A stretch of DNA of 64,000 nt. Origin: an uncultured Oscillospiraceae bacterium (lineage in GTDB: Bacteria > Bacillota > Clostridia > Oscillospirales > Ruminococcaceae). How positions within the stretch are numbered: the stretch's first letter is position 1; every line of letters begins with the position of its first letter. The notes below the pieces were generated by a model. It did no database searches and was not told the DNA's origin. It worked only from the letters and a program-made list of their open reading frames with translations. The translations under genes and the position numbers were made by a program. This document shows positions 1 to 8,908 of this stretch, one piece after another. The stretch lies in assembly GCA_900540595.1 (NCBI GenBank), contig UQGL01000011.1, positions 1 to 64,000 of the forward strand, written 5' to 3'.

Positions 1-898
<898 letters not shown>

Positions 899-999
899 TG
901 GTATTTAATCGCCATTTAAAAGCGTTAAATCGCTGTAATCACTCAGACACAATCGCTTGCGTCCTGTATGAATTACTTGTAAATTTGGAATTGATTAAC

Positions 1000-1017
1000 G
1001 TGGGTTTCCAAACCCAC
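1000..1017 (-). other. rRNA leader hairpin
   Basis: A perfect 8-bp inverted repeat (GTGGGTTT, CC loop, AAACCCAC) sits in the 16S leader between promoter P1 and the mature 5' end. It may belong to the leader processing or antitermination region. The rest of 899-1090 is AT-rich leader with no gene. Confidence 0.4.
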
Positions 1018-1096
1018 GATCAAGGTTCCACAAGTTTCAGTTTTGTTCAATTTTCAAGGTCCTGCTGTGCTGCCGCGTCTCCGTGACAGCTTGTAT

Positions 1097-1125
1097 ATTA
1101 TATATCAGAAACGCTTGATTGTCAA
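1097..1125 (-). promoter_or_regulatory. rRNA promoter, proximal
   Basis: On the minus strand, TTGACA (1125-1120) and TATAAT (1102-1097) are separated by exactly 17 nt, a full consensus housekeeping-sigma promoter about 200 nt upstream of mature 16S. Confidence 0.9.
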
Positions 1126-1226
1126 GAGGTTTTCTGAAAGTTTTTTGAAGAAGTTTTCTTCAAAAAACATATACAGGCTGTTATGAAGCGCTTTTCGCGG
1201 CGTGTCCGCCGCGAGACAGCTTGATC

Positions 1227-1255
1227 ATTATAGCAATGTGTATGACTATTGTCAA
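1227..1255 (-). promoter_or_regulatory. rRNA promoter, distal
   Basis: A second full-consensus TTGACA (1255-1250), 17-nt spacer and TATAAT (1232-1227) lies 130 bp upstream of the proximal promoter. Tandem strong promoters are typical of rRNA operons. Confidence 0.9.
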
Positions 1256-1360
1256 GGGTTGTTTTTGATTTTTTTGACAAATTTTGAGGGGGATTTTTGG
1301 GCAAGGTGCATGTTGGGGATGTGTTGTGCAATGGCCACAAGTTGTGGTATCGGATAGGTT

Positions 1361-1456
1361 GCGGGCCGGGCGTGCCCGGCCCCTACGGGGTGGCGGTGGG
1401 TTAGGTTGGTGGTATAGGCAAGGTGCGCGGGCGGCATGTATGCCCGCCCCTACGGG
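1361..1456. repeat. GC-rich intergenic palindromic repeats, two copies
   Basis: Two related units, 1361-1390 and 1426-1456, each form a short GC-rich palindrome (GGGC...GCCC) ending in CCCCTACGGG. They lie between the rRNA promoters and the sigF 3' end. They resemble short dispersed repeats frequent in high-GC gut Firmicutes. The rest of 1256-1510 shows no gene. Confidence 0.5.
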
Positions 1457-1510
1457 TGGGCCGTTTTTTGAATGGTTTCCGTGAGGGGCAGGTTGGGTTG
1501 CAGTCGTATT

Positions 1511-2194
1511 TCACAGTGCCTCCAGCAGTTGTTCGCGCATCCATTTCAGGATGCGGCGCTCGCGGCGGGATATTTGGACCTGCGTTGTGCCTAGAACGCG
1601 GGCCGTTTCGCTTTGGGTCCGGCCCGCAAAAAAGCGCAGCCGAATAAGCTGGCGGTCTCCATCGCTGAGCCTGTCCATCACCTCCGCAAGGCCGATCCGG
1701 TCGGAAAGTGCTTCCTCCGGGGAGTCGATAGGTACATCGAATTCCTTCAGGCCATCCTCATCATCTGTCGGCGTCAGGCTCAGGGCCGGCAGCGAGGCCC
1801 GGATGGCGAGGGCGATCTGCTCCGGGGTTGTGCCCAGTGTTTCTGCCAGTTCTGTGACGCCCGGCTCCTGCCCGGTACGCTTCAGACAGCGCTCCCGCTC
1901 TTGATTGATCTTCAGTGACAGCTCCTTGAGAGAGCGGCTTACTTTGACTGTGCCGCCGTCCCGGAACAACTTTTTGATCTCGCCCAGAATGACCGGTACG
2001 GCGTAGGTTGAAAAGCAGACGCCGCGGCCGGTGTCAAAGCCATCGCAGGCCTTAACCAGCCCCAGACAGCCCGCAGCGTACAGTTCCTCATATTCGATGC
2101 CCCGCCCCTTGAACCTTCCGGCACAGGCGTGTACGAGTCCCAGATTCTTTTCGATAAATTCTTCACGCGGCAGCTGTCGGATATCGGCAGGCAT
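1511..2194 (-). CDS. sigF: RNA polymerase sigma-F factor
   Basis: A 227-aa sigma-70-family protein. Region 2 spans about residues 35-85 (YAAGCLGLVKA, FSTYAVPVILGEIKK), region 3 about 95-145, and a region 4 helix-turn-helix lies near 185-220. In sporulation, sigma F is the first forespore-specific sigma factor and is held inactive by SpoIIAB until SpoIIAA releases it. Family and gene order both support this identity: it is last in the order spoIIAA, spoIIAB, sigF on the minus strand, 31 nt after spoIIAB. At 227 aa it is slightly shorter than the B. subtilis protein (about 255 aa). Sigma G is the main alternative, but the operon argues for sigma F. Confidence 0.93.
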   Translation of the reverse strand: MPADIRQLPREEFIEKNLGLVHACAGRFKGRGIEYEELYAAGCLGLVKACDGFDTGRGVCFSTYAVPVILGEIKKLFRDGGTVKVSRSLKELSLKINQERERCLKRTGQEPGVTELAETLGTTPEQIALAIRASLPALSLTPTDDEDGLKEFDVPIDSPEEALSDRIGLAEVMDRLSDGDRQLIRLRFFAGRTQSETARVLGTTQVQISRRERRILKWMREQLLEAL

Positions 2195-2225
2195 GGCTGT
2201 CCCCTCCTTTTATATATGTAGAGGG

Positions 2226-2660
2226 TCAGGTGCGGGCCTGCAGGCGCTTTGTCAGGGTCACACGGGTTCCGCGCCCCGGTGCAGACGAAACCCGGACCTT
2301 ATCCATAAAGCTTTGCATAACAGCAAAGCCGAGGCCGGCTCGTTCCTCGGCGTCACCTGTCGTGAACATCGGTTCCATCGCCTTGGCGACATCCGGGATG
2401 CCGACACCACGGTCGGATATCGTAATACGAACGATTCCACCCTCATAGATGGCCGCCGTCACTGTCACAGGGCCGATATGATCCGGATAGGCATGCACGA
2501 TACAGTTGGTCACAGCCTCCGACACTGCGGTTTTTATATCCGCCAGCTGGGGCACAGTCGGGTCCAGCTGGACCAGAAACGCCGCCAGCGCGGCGCGGGC
2601 AAAGCCCTCATTGACAGAGCGCCCCGCGAAGGTAAGCTTGACCTGATTGAGCATCTTCAT
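2226..2660 (-). CDS. spoIIAB: Anti-sigma F factor SpoIIAB (serine kinase)
   Basis: 144 aa, the normal family length. It has the GHKL ATPase signature: N-box around E48-N52 (SEAVTNCIVHAYPD), G1 box D83-G87 (DRGVGIP) and G2 box near G109-G111 (AGLGFAVM). SpoIIAB binds sigma F and phosphorylates SpoIIAA using ATP. It is the middle gene of the spoIIA operon, 15 nt downstream of spoIIAA. A second ATG two codons in is an equally possible start; the first is used because it lies at a good distance from the GGAGGA ribosome binding site. Confidence 0.95.
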   Translation of the reverse strand: MKMLNQVKLTFAGRSVNEGFARAALAAFLVQLDPTVPQLADIKTAVSEAVTNCIVHAYPDHIGPVTVTAAIYEGGIVRITISDRGVGIPDVAKAMEPMFTTGDAEERAGLGFAVMQSFMDKVRVSSAPGRGTRVTLTKRLQART

Positions 2661-2675
2661 CGTCTTTTCCTCCGT

Positions 2676-2972
2676 TCAGGCGTAGGTTATGTGAGCAAGA
2701 TCGAGCATTCGCTGCACCGCCCGGGGCGGATTCTGGACGGTCAGCCGTCCGCCCAGCGCACCGATATGCCGGCCGCGCCCCAGAATAAGCCCCACACCGG
2801 AGGAGTCCATAAAGGTGACGCCCGAGAAATCCAGCGTCAGCAATTCCGGAAGGCGGTCATCTATCTGCGCATCGATCTCCCGCCGCAGCGATTGGGCGGC
2901 GTGGTGGTCGATCTCGCCGCTGAGGTAGGCGGCAAGAGTGCCGCTGCCCGGGATGAAGGTTACTTTGGCCAT
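2676..2972 (-). CDS. spoIIAA: Anti-sigma F factor antagonist SpoIIAA (STAS domain)
   Basis: 98 aa, single STAS domain. The conserved phosphorylation motif FMDSSGVG lies at residues 54-61; the serine pair at 57-58 includes the site phosphorylated by SpoIIAB in characterised homologues. Dephosphorylated SpoIIAA binds SpoIIAB and frees sigma F. It is the first gene of the operon and is preceded by an AAAGGGGA ribosome binding site. A complete spoIIA operon indicates that the host lineage retains early sporulation genes. Confidence 0.93.
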   Translation of the reverse strand: MAKVTFIPGSGTLAAYLSGEIDHHAAQSLRREIDAQIDDRLPELLTLDFSGVTFMDSSGVGLILGRGRHIGALGGRLTVQNPPRAVQRMLDLAHITYA

Positions 2973-3123
2973 GGAAGGTTGTCCCCTTTTGTAATAGAGT
3001 TGCAGCAGGTTGGTGGTTGCGGGCCGGGATGGATAAAATTCCCCCTACAGCATAAAGAAAAGCCTGTACCGTTATGATACAGGCTTCAGGGTGCATATTT
3101 TGTTGGAATTGTGCGGTCAGTTG

Positions 3124-4422
3124 TTATTTTTCTGCTTCCTTAAGCAGCCAGGGGCGGGCCTCCGCCGCAAGATAAAGCGAGCCGCAGACCACAACACCGG
3201 CCAGATTGTTCTCATCGGCATAGTCGATGGCCTTGCGCAGGGCATCCTGCACATTGTCGGCAGCCTCGGCATCCATGTGGAAGCGCGCTTCCTTCTGCAA
3301 GTCCTCGGCGCTCAGTGCGCGGGGGCAGTTGGGGGTGACGGTGTAGACCTTGGCAAAGCAGGGCGCCAGATCGGAGAGCATCTCCTTGTAATCCTTGTCG
3401 GCCAGTACGCCAAGCACGCCGACGAGGTTTTCCTCAAAATCGGCGCGGGTCAGGGTCGCAGCCAGCATTTTGGCACCGTCCGGGTTGTGGCAGCCGTCCA
3501 GCAGCAGAAGCGGATGGCGGCGCAGCACCTCGATACGGGCGGGCATCCGCGCAGCGGCAAGGCCCTGCAGAATGGCATCGTCCGAAATATCATAGCCGAA
3601 CTCGCGCCAGAGAGCCAGCGCGATCTCGACAGCCATGGCGGCGTGGTTAGCCTGGTGCGTACCGGGCAGGCCCAGTGCGGCGCGATAGCCGCCGTAGTCG
3701 ATGCGGTTTTCCAGCCGCTTGCCGCGCAGCAGCGTCAAATCGTCCTTATCGGGCGTGATGATGCTGGTGTGGGCTTCGGCCGCAGCGGTCAGGATCGGCC
3801 CCATCGCCTCGGCAGGCTGGTCAGGGTAGTTGACAACGACCGCACCCTCCTTAATGATGCCAGCCTTCTCGGCGGCGATCTTGTCAAGGGTATCCCCCAG
3901 AACTTCCATGTGGTCATAGCCGATCTTTGTAATGGCAGCCACGAGCTTGTGCGGCACGATGTTCGTGGCATCGCAGCGGCCGCCAAGACCGGTTTCCAGC
4001 ACCACAAGGTCGCACTTTTCGCGTGCGAACCAGAGCAGTGCCAGCGCCGTGACGGCCTCGAACTCGACAGGCTTTTCGCCGCCCTCAGCCTCGATGGCAT
4101 CCGCTGCGTCCATGACCTTCTGGGTCAGGCTGGCCAGCGTGCGGGGCGGGATCATCTCGCCGTCGATCTGGAACCGCTCACGGAAGTCCACCACATAGGG
4201 GCTGATGGTCAGGCCGGTCTTATAGCCTGCCGCCGTCAGGATCGCAGAGGTCATCGCCGCAAGGCTGCCCTTGCCGTTTGTGCCCGCAATATGGATGCAC
4301 TGCAGCTCCTTTTCCGGGTTGCCCAGGTGGTCCATCAGATTTTGCATGTGGACAAGGCCGGGTTTCCCCTGCCCCATACGCGGCAGGGCGTGCAGGGCCT
4401 CGATTGCCTGTTGGGTCGTCAT
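3124..4422 (-). CDS. folC: Folylpolyglutamate synthase / dihydrofolate synthase
   Basis: 432 aa Mur-ligase-fold enzyme with the P-loop GTNGKGS at residues 47-53, followed by the ligase core (VLETGLGGRCDATN near 145-160) and a C-terminal Mur-ligase domain containing the LLDGCHNPDGA motif. It adds glutamate to (dihydro)folate in the cytoplasm. The start codon overlaps the stop of the upstream VanZ-like gene (4-nt ATGA overlap), so the two are co-transcribed. The length is normal. Confidence 0.95.
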   Translation of the reverse strand: MTTQQAIEALHALPRMGQGKPGLVHMQNLMDHLGNPEKELQCIHIAGTNGKGSLAAMTSAILTAAGYKTGLTISPYVVDFRERFQIDGEMIPPRTLASLTQKVMDAADAIEAEGGEKPVEFEAVTALALLWFAREKCDLVVLETGLGGRCDATNIVPHKLVAAITKIGYDHMEVLGDTLDKIAAEKAGIIKEGAVVVNYPDQPAEAMGPILTAAAEAHTSIITPDKDDLTLLRGKRLENRIDYGGYRAALGLPGTHQANHAAMAVEIALALWREFGYDISDDAILQGLAAARMPARIEVLRRHPLLLLDGCHNPDGAKMLAATLTRADFEENLVGVLGVLADKDYKEMLSDLAPCFAKVYTVTPNCPRALSAEDLQKEARFHMDAEAADNVQDALRKAIDYADENNLAGVVVCGSLYLAAEARPWLLKEAEK

Positions 4423-5051
4423 TCTTCGTCCTCCTCATCGTATTCGTCATCATCGGGTTCCGGGCGGTTCAGCTGCGCCTCGTGGGCGCGGTGGGCAGCA
4501 CGGCGGGCCAGCCGCTCATGCTCGCGGCGGCGCAGCTCCGCGCTCTCGGCGCGCAGAGCGCGGTTCTCCTGCTTGACGCGGATGAATGCGGTAACGCCGC
4601 GCACGATCAGCAGAATGATGAGTGCAAACAGCAGTCCCGCCACGACGCCGGACATATCGATCCAGACATCCACCACCGACGAGGTGCGGTTGGGGCTGTG
4701 CAGCTGGATGGTCTCATCCATCAGCGCCGTTGTCATGCCGCCCAGCAGCGGCCAGCTCATATGCCGTACAAAATGCTTTGTGTATACGCGGATGCAGAGC
4801 ATCAGCAGAAAGCCCTCCAGCGCAAACTCTGAAAAGTGCGCGAGCTTACGGATCAGATGCTCCGACAATGGGCCGAGATGCACCTTGGCCAGCGCACTGT
4901 TGACCAGCTGCATGACGGCTTGGCTGCGTGCGGACGACTGGGCACCGTTTTCCAGTGAGTTGCGAAAGATAAACATAATGCAGGCGATCAGCGCCGCCGT
5001 AAATACCACGCGGAACAAGATCAGCCACGGACTGGTTCTTTCTTTTTCCAT
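4419..5051 (-). CDS. VanZ-like membrane protein
   Basis: 210 aa with an N-terminal membrane helix (residues 10-28) and the VanZ-family core: KLAHFSEFALEGFLL near 85-100, then MDETIQLHSPNRTSSVVDVWID near 130-150, followed by a final helix (155-175). The C-terminal 40 residues are highly charged and end in an acidic run. VanZ proteins are linked to low-level teicoplanin resistance in enterococci, but most members, including this one, have no proven role. It is translationally coupled to folC. The function is open. Confidence 0.8.
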   Translation of the reverse strand: MEKERTSPWLILFRVVFTAALIACIMFIFRNSLENGAQSSARSQAVMQLVNSALAKVHLGPLSEHLIRKLAHFSEFALEGFLLMLCIRVYTKHFVRHMSWPLLGGMTTALMDETIQLHSPNRTSSVVDVWIDMSGVVAGLLFALIILLIVRGVTAFIRVKQENRALRAESAELRRREHERLARRAAHRAHEAQLNRPEPDDDEYDEEDEE

Positions 5052-5086
5052 AATACTCCTTTATAGATACTCCTCTATAAACCTGT

Positions 5087-5115
5087 ATTATAGCACGCAG
5101 CCCGCATAAGAGCAA
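5087..5115 (-). promoter_or_regulatory. Promoter of the VanZ-folC operon
   Basis: On the minus strand TTGCTC (5115-5110), 17 nt, TATAAT (5092-5087). A 7-bp inverted repeat (TTATAGA...TCTATAA, 5061-5080) lies just downstream of the expected start site and could be an operator. Confidence 0.65.
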
Positions 5116-5161
5116 GCGCCCTGCTGCAGTTTCCCCCATACTATAGGCCCGGCCTTGTAAG

Positions 5162-5190
5162 TTGTCAAGGTACGGTTTTTGTGGTATTCT
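5162..5190 (+). promoter_or_regulatory. Promoter of the ArsC/Spx-like gene
   Basis: TTGTCA (5162-5167), 17 nt, TATTCT (5185-5190), about 30 nt before the start codon. Because the promoter occupies these bases, translation must begin downstream at 5219 or 5225. Confidence 0.65.
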
Positions 5191-5224
5191 AATGAAAAAA
5201 ATGTATTTTGCGGGGGGAATGGCC

Positions 5225-5566
5225 ATGAACATCCAGATTTTCGGCACAAACAAAAGCTTTGACACCAAAAAGGCGCAGCGCTGGTTCAAGGAGCGCGGTA
5301 TCAAATTCCAGATGATCGACATGAAGGAAAAAGGCATGAGCCGCGGCGAGTTCGACAATGTCTGCCGCGCCGTCGGCGGGTGGGCACAGCTTGTCGATGA
5401 GAGCGCAAAGGACAAGGACACGCTGGCACTGCTGCAATGGCTGGACGAAAGCCAGCAGGCGGATAAGCTGTTTGAGAACCAGCAGCTCATCCGCCAGCCC
5501 ATTGTGCGCAACGGCAGGCTGGCCACCGTGGGGTACTGCCCTGATGTATGGGAAAAGTGGGCGTAA
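5225..5566 (+). CDS. ArsC/Spx-family thioredoxin-fold protein lacking the catalytic Cys
   Basis: 113 aa from the ATG at 5225; the ATG at 5219 is only 1-2 nt from the GGGGGG ribosome binding site. The start NIQIFGTNKSFDTKKAQRWF and the later IRQPIVRNG motif match the ArsC/Spx/MgsR family, where IxxPI(V/L) precedes the C-terminal helix. The position normally held by the catalytic cysteine (GTxxCxxTxKA) reads Ser here (TNKSFDTKKA), so thiol-based arsenate reduction is unlikely. It may be an Spx-like regulator or an inactive member. It is monocistronic, between the folC operon and the valS leader. Confidence 0.8.
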   Translation: MNIQIFGTNKSFDTKKAQRWFKERGIKFQMIDMKEKGMSRGEFDNVCRAVGGWAQLVDESAKDKDTLALLQWLDESQQADKLFENQQLIRQPIVRNGRLATVGYCPDVWEKWA

Positions 5567-5591
5567 GCGCATTTATTATCCGGCGATGCCC

Positions 5592-5903
5592 TTGACAAAT
5601 TCCCCGCACTGCGGTACATTATAAGATACAAATGCAGTGCGAAAGAGTGTGCCCGAATCGTACTTTTGCAGCAAGCCGGGGGTTGATGCAAGCCCGGCAG
5701 AGCGCGGCGGGCGCTGTCACTTTCAAGCAGATGCGGTGAGAGGGGCGTTTCCCCTGCCAGCCGCATCCGGGTTTGCCGCCGTTATCCGGGCAGGCGGGCT
5801 GTTCGGCCTGCCGCAAAGCGGCCCGTAGCCGGGCAACTTGGGTGGTACCGCGACTTGAATTGATTCAAGCCGTCCCATGATAACTCATGGGGCGGCTTTT
5901 CTT
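5592..5903 (+). promoter_or_regulatory. T-box riboswitch leader of valS, with promoter and terminator
   Basis: A promoter (TTGACA 5592-5597, 17 nt, TACATT 5615-5620) drives a leader of about 280 nt. The leader contains the diagnostic T-box sequence GGGTGGTACCGCG near 5840-5852. This is followed by a terminator stem in the opposing GCCGTCCCATGA/TCATGGGGCGGC segments (about 5869-5898) and a TTTTCTTTTT run. In T-box control, uncharged tRNA binds the specifier loop and the T-box bulge and stabilises the antiterminator. The downstream gene implies tRNA-Val. I could not fix the specifier codon by eye. Confidence 0.9.
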
Positions 5904-5946
5904 TTTGCGCAAAGCGCCCCGCACATTTATCAGGAGGTTTTATCAC

Positions 5947-8655
5947 ATGCCGAAAGAACTCGCCAAACAATATGCCCCGCAGGGCACCGAGGACCGCATC
6001 TACCAGAACTGGTGCGACAAGGGCTATTTCCATACTCAGGTCGACCGCAGCAAAAAGCCGTTTACCATCGTAATGCCGCCGCCAAACGTCACCGGCCAGC
6101 TGCACATGGGCCACGCTATGGACGAAACCTGGCAGGACATTCTGACCCGCTACAAGCGGATGCAGGGCTACGCCGCCCTGTGGGTGCCCGGCACCGACCA
6201 TGCCTCCATTGCGACCGAGGCCAAGGTCGTAGCCAAGATGCGCGAGGAGGGCCTGACCAAGGAGATGGTCGGCCGTGACGGCTTTTTGGAGCGCGCGTGG
6301 GACTGGAAGAACACCTACGGCAACCGCATCGTCAGCCAGCTGAAAAAGCTGGGCTGCTCCTGCGACTGGCAGCGCGAGCGCTTCACGATGGACGAGGGTT
6401 GCTCCGATGCCGTCAAGGAGGTGTTCGTCCGCCTGTACAACGAGGGGCTGATCTACCGCGGCAACCGCATGGTCAACTGGTGCCCCCACTGCAACACCTC
6501 CATCTCGGACGCCGAGGTCGAGTATGAGAGCAAGGACGGCAGCTTCTGGCACCTGCTCTACCCGGTCAAGGAGACCGGCGAGATGCTGGAGCTGGCCACC
6601 ACCCGCCCCGAGACGATGCTGGGCGATACCGCCGTTGCCATCAATGCGGAAGATCCGCGCTACAAGCATCTGCACGGCTGCCATGTCGTGCTGCCCCTGC
6701 TGGGCCGTGAGATCCCCATCGTCTGTGATGAGCACGCCGACATGGAGAAGGGCACCGGCGTTGTGAAGATCACCCCCGCCCACGATCCCAACGACTTCGA
6801 GGTCGGCAAGCGCCATGACCTGCCGATGATCCGCGTGCTGACCTATGACGGCCACATGACCGGCGCCGCCGACAAGGCCGCCGTCGATGCCGAGAAGGCC
6901 GCCGGCCGCGCAGCTGCCGATGAGCCGGATGTTCTGGACTGCGGCAAATATGCCGGCATGACCGCGCTGGAGGCCCGCAAGGCTATTCTGGCCGATCTGG
7001 AAGCCTGCGGTGCGCTGAAGGAGACCGAGCCCCTGACCCATGAGGTCGGCACCTGCTACCGCTGCCACTCCGTCATTGAGCCGATGGTCTCCAAGCAGTG
7101 GTTCGTCAAGATGGAGCCGCTGGCCAAGCCCGCCATCGAGAGCGTTGAGAAGGGCGAGATCAAGTTCGTGCCCGACCGCTTCACCAAGAACTACATCAAC
7201 TGGATGAAGGGCGGCCGTGACTGGTGCATCAGCCGCCAGCTGTGGTGGGGCCACCAGATCCCCGCGTGGTACTGCGATGACTGCGGCGAGACCGTAGTTT
7301 CCAAGGATGCTCCCTGCAGCTGCCCCAAGTGCGGCAGCACCAAGCTGACCCAGGACCCCGACACGCTGGACACTTGGTTCAGCAGTGCGCTGTGGCCGTT
7401 CTCCACGCTGGGCTGGCCCAACGAGAACGCCGAGGATTACAAGTATTTCTATCCCACCAATACGCTGGTCACCGGCTATGACATCATCGGCTTCTGGGTG
7501 TCCCGCATGATCTTCTCCGGCCTCGCCTACACCGGCAAGGCACCGTTTGACACGGTACTGATCCACGGCATCGTCCGCGACAGTCAGGGCCGCAAGATGT
7601 CCAAATCCTTGGGCAACGGCATTGACCCGCTGGAGGTCATTGAGCAGTACGGCGCGGACGCACTGCGCATGATGCTGATCATCGGCTCCACCGCAGGCAA
7701 TGATATGCGCTACAGCGACGAAAAAGTTCTGGCCTGCCGCAACTTCGCCAACAAGCTGTGGAATGCCTCCCGCTTTGTGCAGATGAACCTGCCCGAGGAC
7801 TTTGAGCCGGGTCTGCCCGAGGAAAGCCTGCTTGACATGAGCGACAAGTGGATCCTGTCCGAGCTTGCCAAGGTCGCCGCCGAGGCCACCGCCAACCTCG
7901 ACAAGTACGAGCTGGGTCTGGCCGCCGAAAAGGTCGAGAACTTCATCTGGGAGGTCTATTGCGACTGGTATATCGAGATCTGCAAGACCCGCCTGAACGG
8001 CGAGGACGCAGCCGCCGCCGATGCCGCCCGCAAGGTGCTGGTCTATGTGCTGGACAAGGCGCTCAAGCTGCTGCACCCCTTCATGCCGTTCATCACCGAG
8101 GAGCTCTATCAGGCCCTGCCCGGCAGCAGCGAAACCATCATGACCGAGAAGTGGCCCGGCGATGAGAACATGAAGATCTGGGCCGAGGATTGCGCTGACT
8201 TTGAAAAGTTGATGGACTACATCAAGGCTGTCCGCGCCATGCGCGCCGAGATGAATGTTCACCCGGCCAAAAAGACGAGCATGATCATCGAGACCGCCAG
8301 CCCGGCCGCCTTTGAGAAGGGCGGCGCCTATCTGGCCCGCTTCGCCTTTGCGACCGATGTGACTGTCACCGGCAAGTACACCGGCAGCACCGAGGGCATG
8401 GTCAATGTGGCCACCCCCGATGCCAAGGGCTTTATCCCGATGATGGAGCTGATCGACCGTGAGAAGGAACTGGCCCGCCTGAACAAGGAGCTGACGAAGG
8501 CCGAGAAGGAACTGGGCATGTTCACGAACCAGCTGAACAACCCGAAGTTCGTCGAGAAAGCCCCCGCCAAGCTGGTCGATGAGACCCGCGCCAAGCTGAC
8601 CGCCGCCCAAGATAAGCTGGCCAAGCTCAAGGAGAGCATTGCGGCGCTGGGGTAA
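5947..8655 (+). CDS. valS: Valine--tRNA ligase
   Basis: 902 aa class I aminoacyl-tRNA synthetase. The HIGH-type motif HMGH is at residues 53-56 within PPPNVTGQLHMGHAM, and KMSKS is at 550-554. The editing domain lies between them, an anticodon-binding domain follows, and a C-terminal coiled-coil arm (last ~65 residues, Lys/Glu/Leu rich) is typical of ValRS. The start at 5947 is preceded by AGGAGGT at a good distance; upstream in-frame codons lie within the T-box terminator and are rejected. Transcription is controlled by the T-box leader. Confidence 0.98.
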   Translation: MPKELAKQYAPQGTEDRIYQNWCDKGYFHTQVDRSKKPFTIVMPPPNVTGQLHMGHAMDETWQDILTRYKRMQGYAALWVPGTDHASIATEAKVVAKMREEGLTKEMVGRDGFLERAWDWKNTYGNRIVSQLKKLGCSCDWQRERFTMDEGCSDAVKEVFVRLYNEGLIYRGNRMVNWCPHCNTSISDAEVEYESKDGSFWHLLYPVKETGEMLELATTRPETMLGDTAVAINAEDPRYKHLHGCHVVLPLLGREIPIVCDEHADMEKGTGVVKITPAHDPNDFEVGKRHDLPMIRVLTYDGHMTGAADKAAVDAEKAAGRAAADEPDVLDCGKYAGMTALEARKAILADLEACGALKETEPLTHEVGTCYRCHSVIEPMVSKQWFVKMEPLAKPAIESVEKGEIKFVPDRFTKNYINWMKGGRDWCISRQLWWGHQIPAWYCDDCGETVVSKDAPCSCPKCGSTKLTQDPDTLDTWFSSALWPFSTLGWPNENAEDYKYFYPTNTLVTGYDIIGFWVSRMIFSGLAYTGKAPFDTVLIHGIVRDSQGRKMSKSLGNGIDPLEVIEQYGADALRMMLIIGSTAGNDMRYSDEKVLACRNFANKLWNASRFVQMNLPEDFEPGLPEESLLDMSDKWILSELAKVAAEATANLDKYELGLAAEKVENFIWEVYCDWYIEICKTRLNGEDAAAADAARKVLVYVLDKALKLLHPFMPFITEELYQALPGSSETIMTEKWPGDENMKIWAEDCADFEKLMDYIKAVRAMRAEMNVHPAKKTSMIIETASPAAFEKGGAYLARFAFATDVTVTGKYTGSTEGMVNVATPDAKGFIPMMELIDREKELARLNKELTKAEKELGMFTNQLNNPKFVEKAPAKLVDETRAKLTAAQDKLAKLKESIAALG

Positions 8656-8664
8656 GTATGAAGA

Positions 8665-8798
8665 CTTCCCCCGTGGGGGAAGCTGTCACCGCAGGTGACT
8701 GATGCGGGCAGCGTTTCTGCCGCAGCTCGTTCACGGGCAATACTGGCACACTCGCCCCTCATCCGGCCCTTCGGGCCACCTTCCCCCGTAGGGGAAGG
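8665..8798. repeat. Intergenic palindromic repeat element, about 134 bp
   Basis: The segment is bounded by two related palindromes, CTTCCCCCGTGGGGGAAG (8665-8682) and CCTTCCCCCGTAGGGGAAGG (8779-8798). Inner parts such as GTCACCGCAGGTGACTGATG and GGCCCTTCGGGCC also form short stems. It has no coding potential. It resembles dispersed GC-rich elements seen between genes of gut Clostridia. A related but shorter copy lies at 14371-14424. Confidence 0.6.
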
Positions 8799-8821
8799 CT
8801 TTTCAGCCACGAACAAAAAAT

Positions 8822-8865
8822 AACCCCGCCCCGTCAGGAACTGCATCCTGACGGGGCGGGGTTTT
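8822..8865. terminator. Bidirectional terminator between valS and the lectin gene
   Basis: A strong 18-bp stem (AACCCCGCCCCGTCAGGA / TCCTGACGGGGCGGGGTT) is flanked by an A-run on the left and TTTT on the right. It serves valS (plus) and the convergent lectin gene (minus). Confidence 0.9.
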
Positions 8866-8908
8866 CTCGTTACAGCACAAAAATCGCAGGGAAAAAGTTC
8901 AAAGCAAA

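Noticed and set aside
3091..5109. 672-codon plus-strand frame opposite folC and the VanZ gene
   Set aside because: It spans two coupled genes and their promoter and encodes Ser- and Ala-rich nonsense.
5782..8610. 942-codon open frame on the minus strand opposite valS
   Set aside because: valS has complete class I synthetase motifs on the plus strand; the antisense frame is low-complexity Gly/Leu/Val text produced by codon bias in high-GC DNA.
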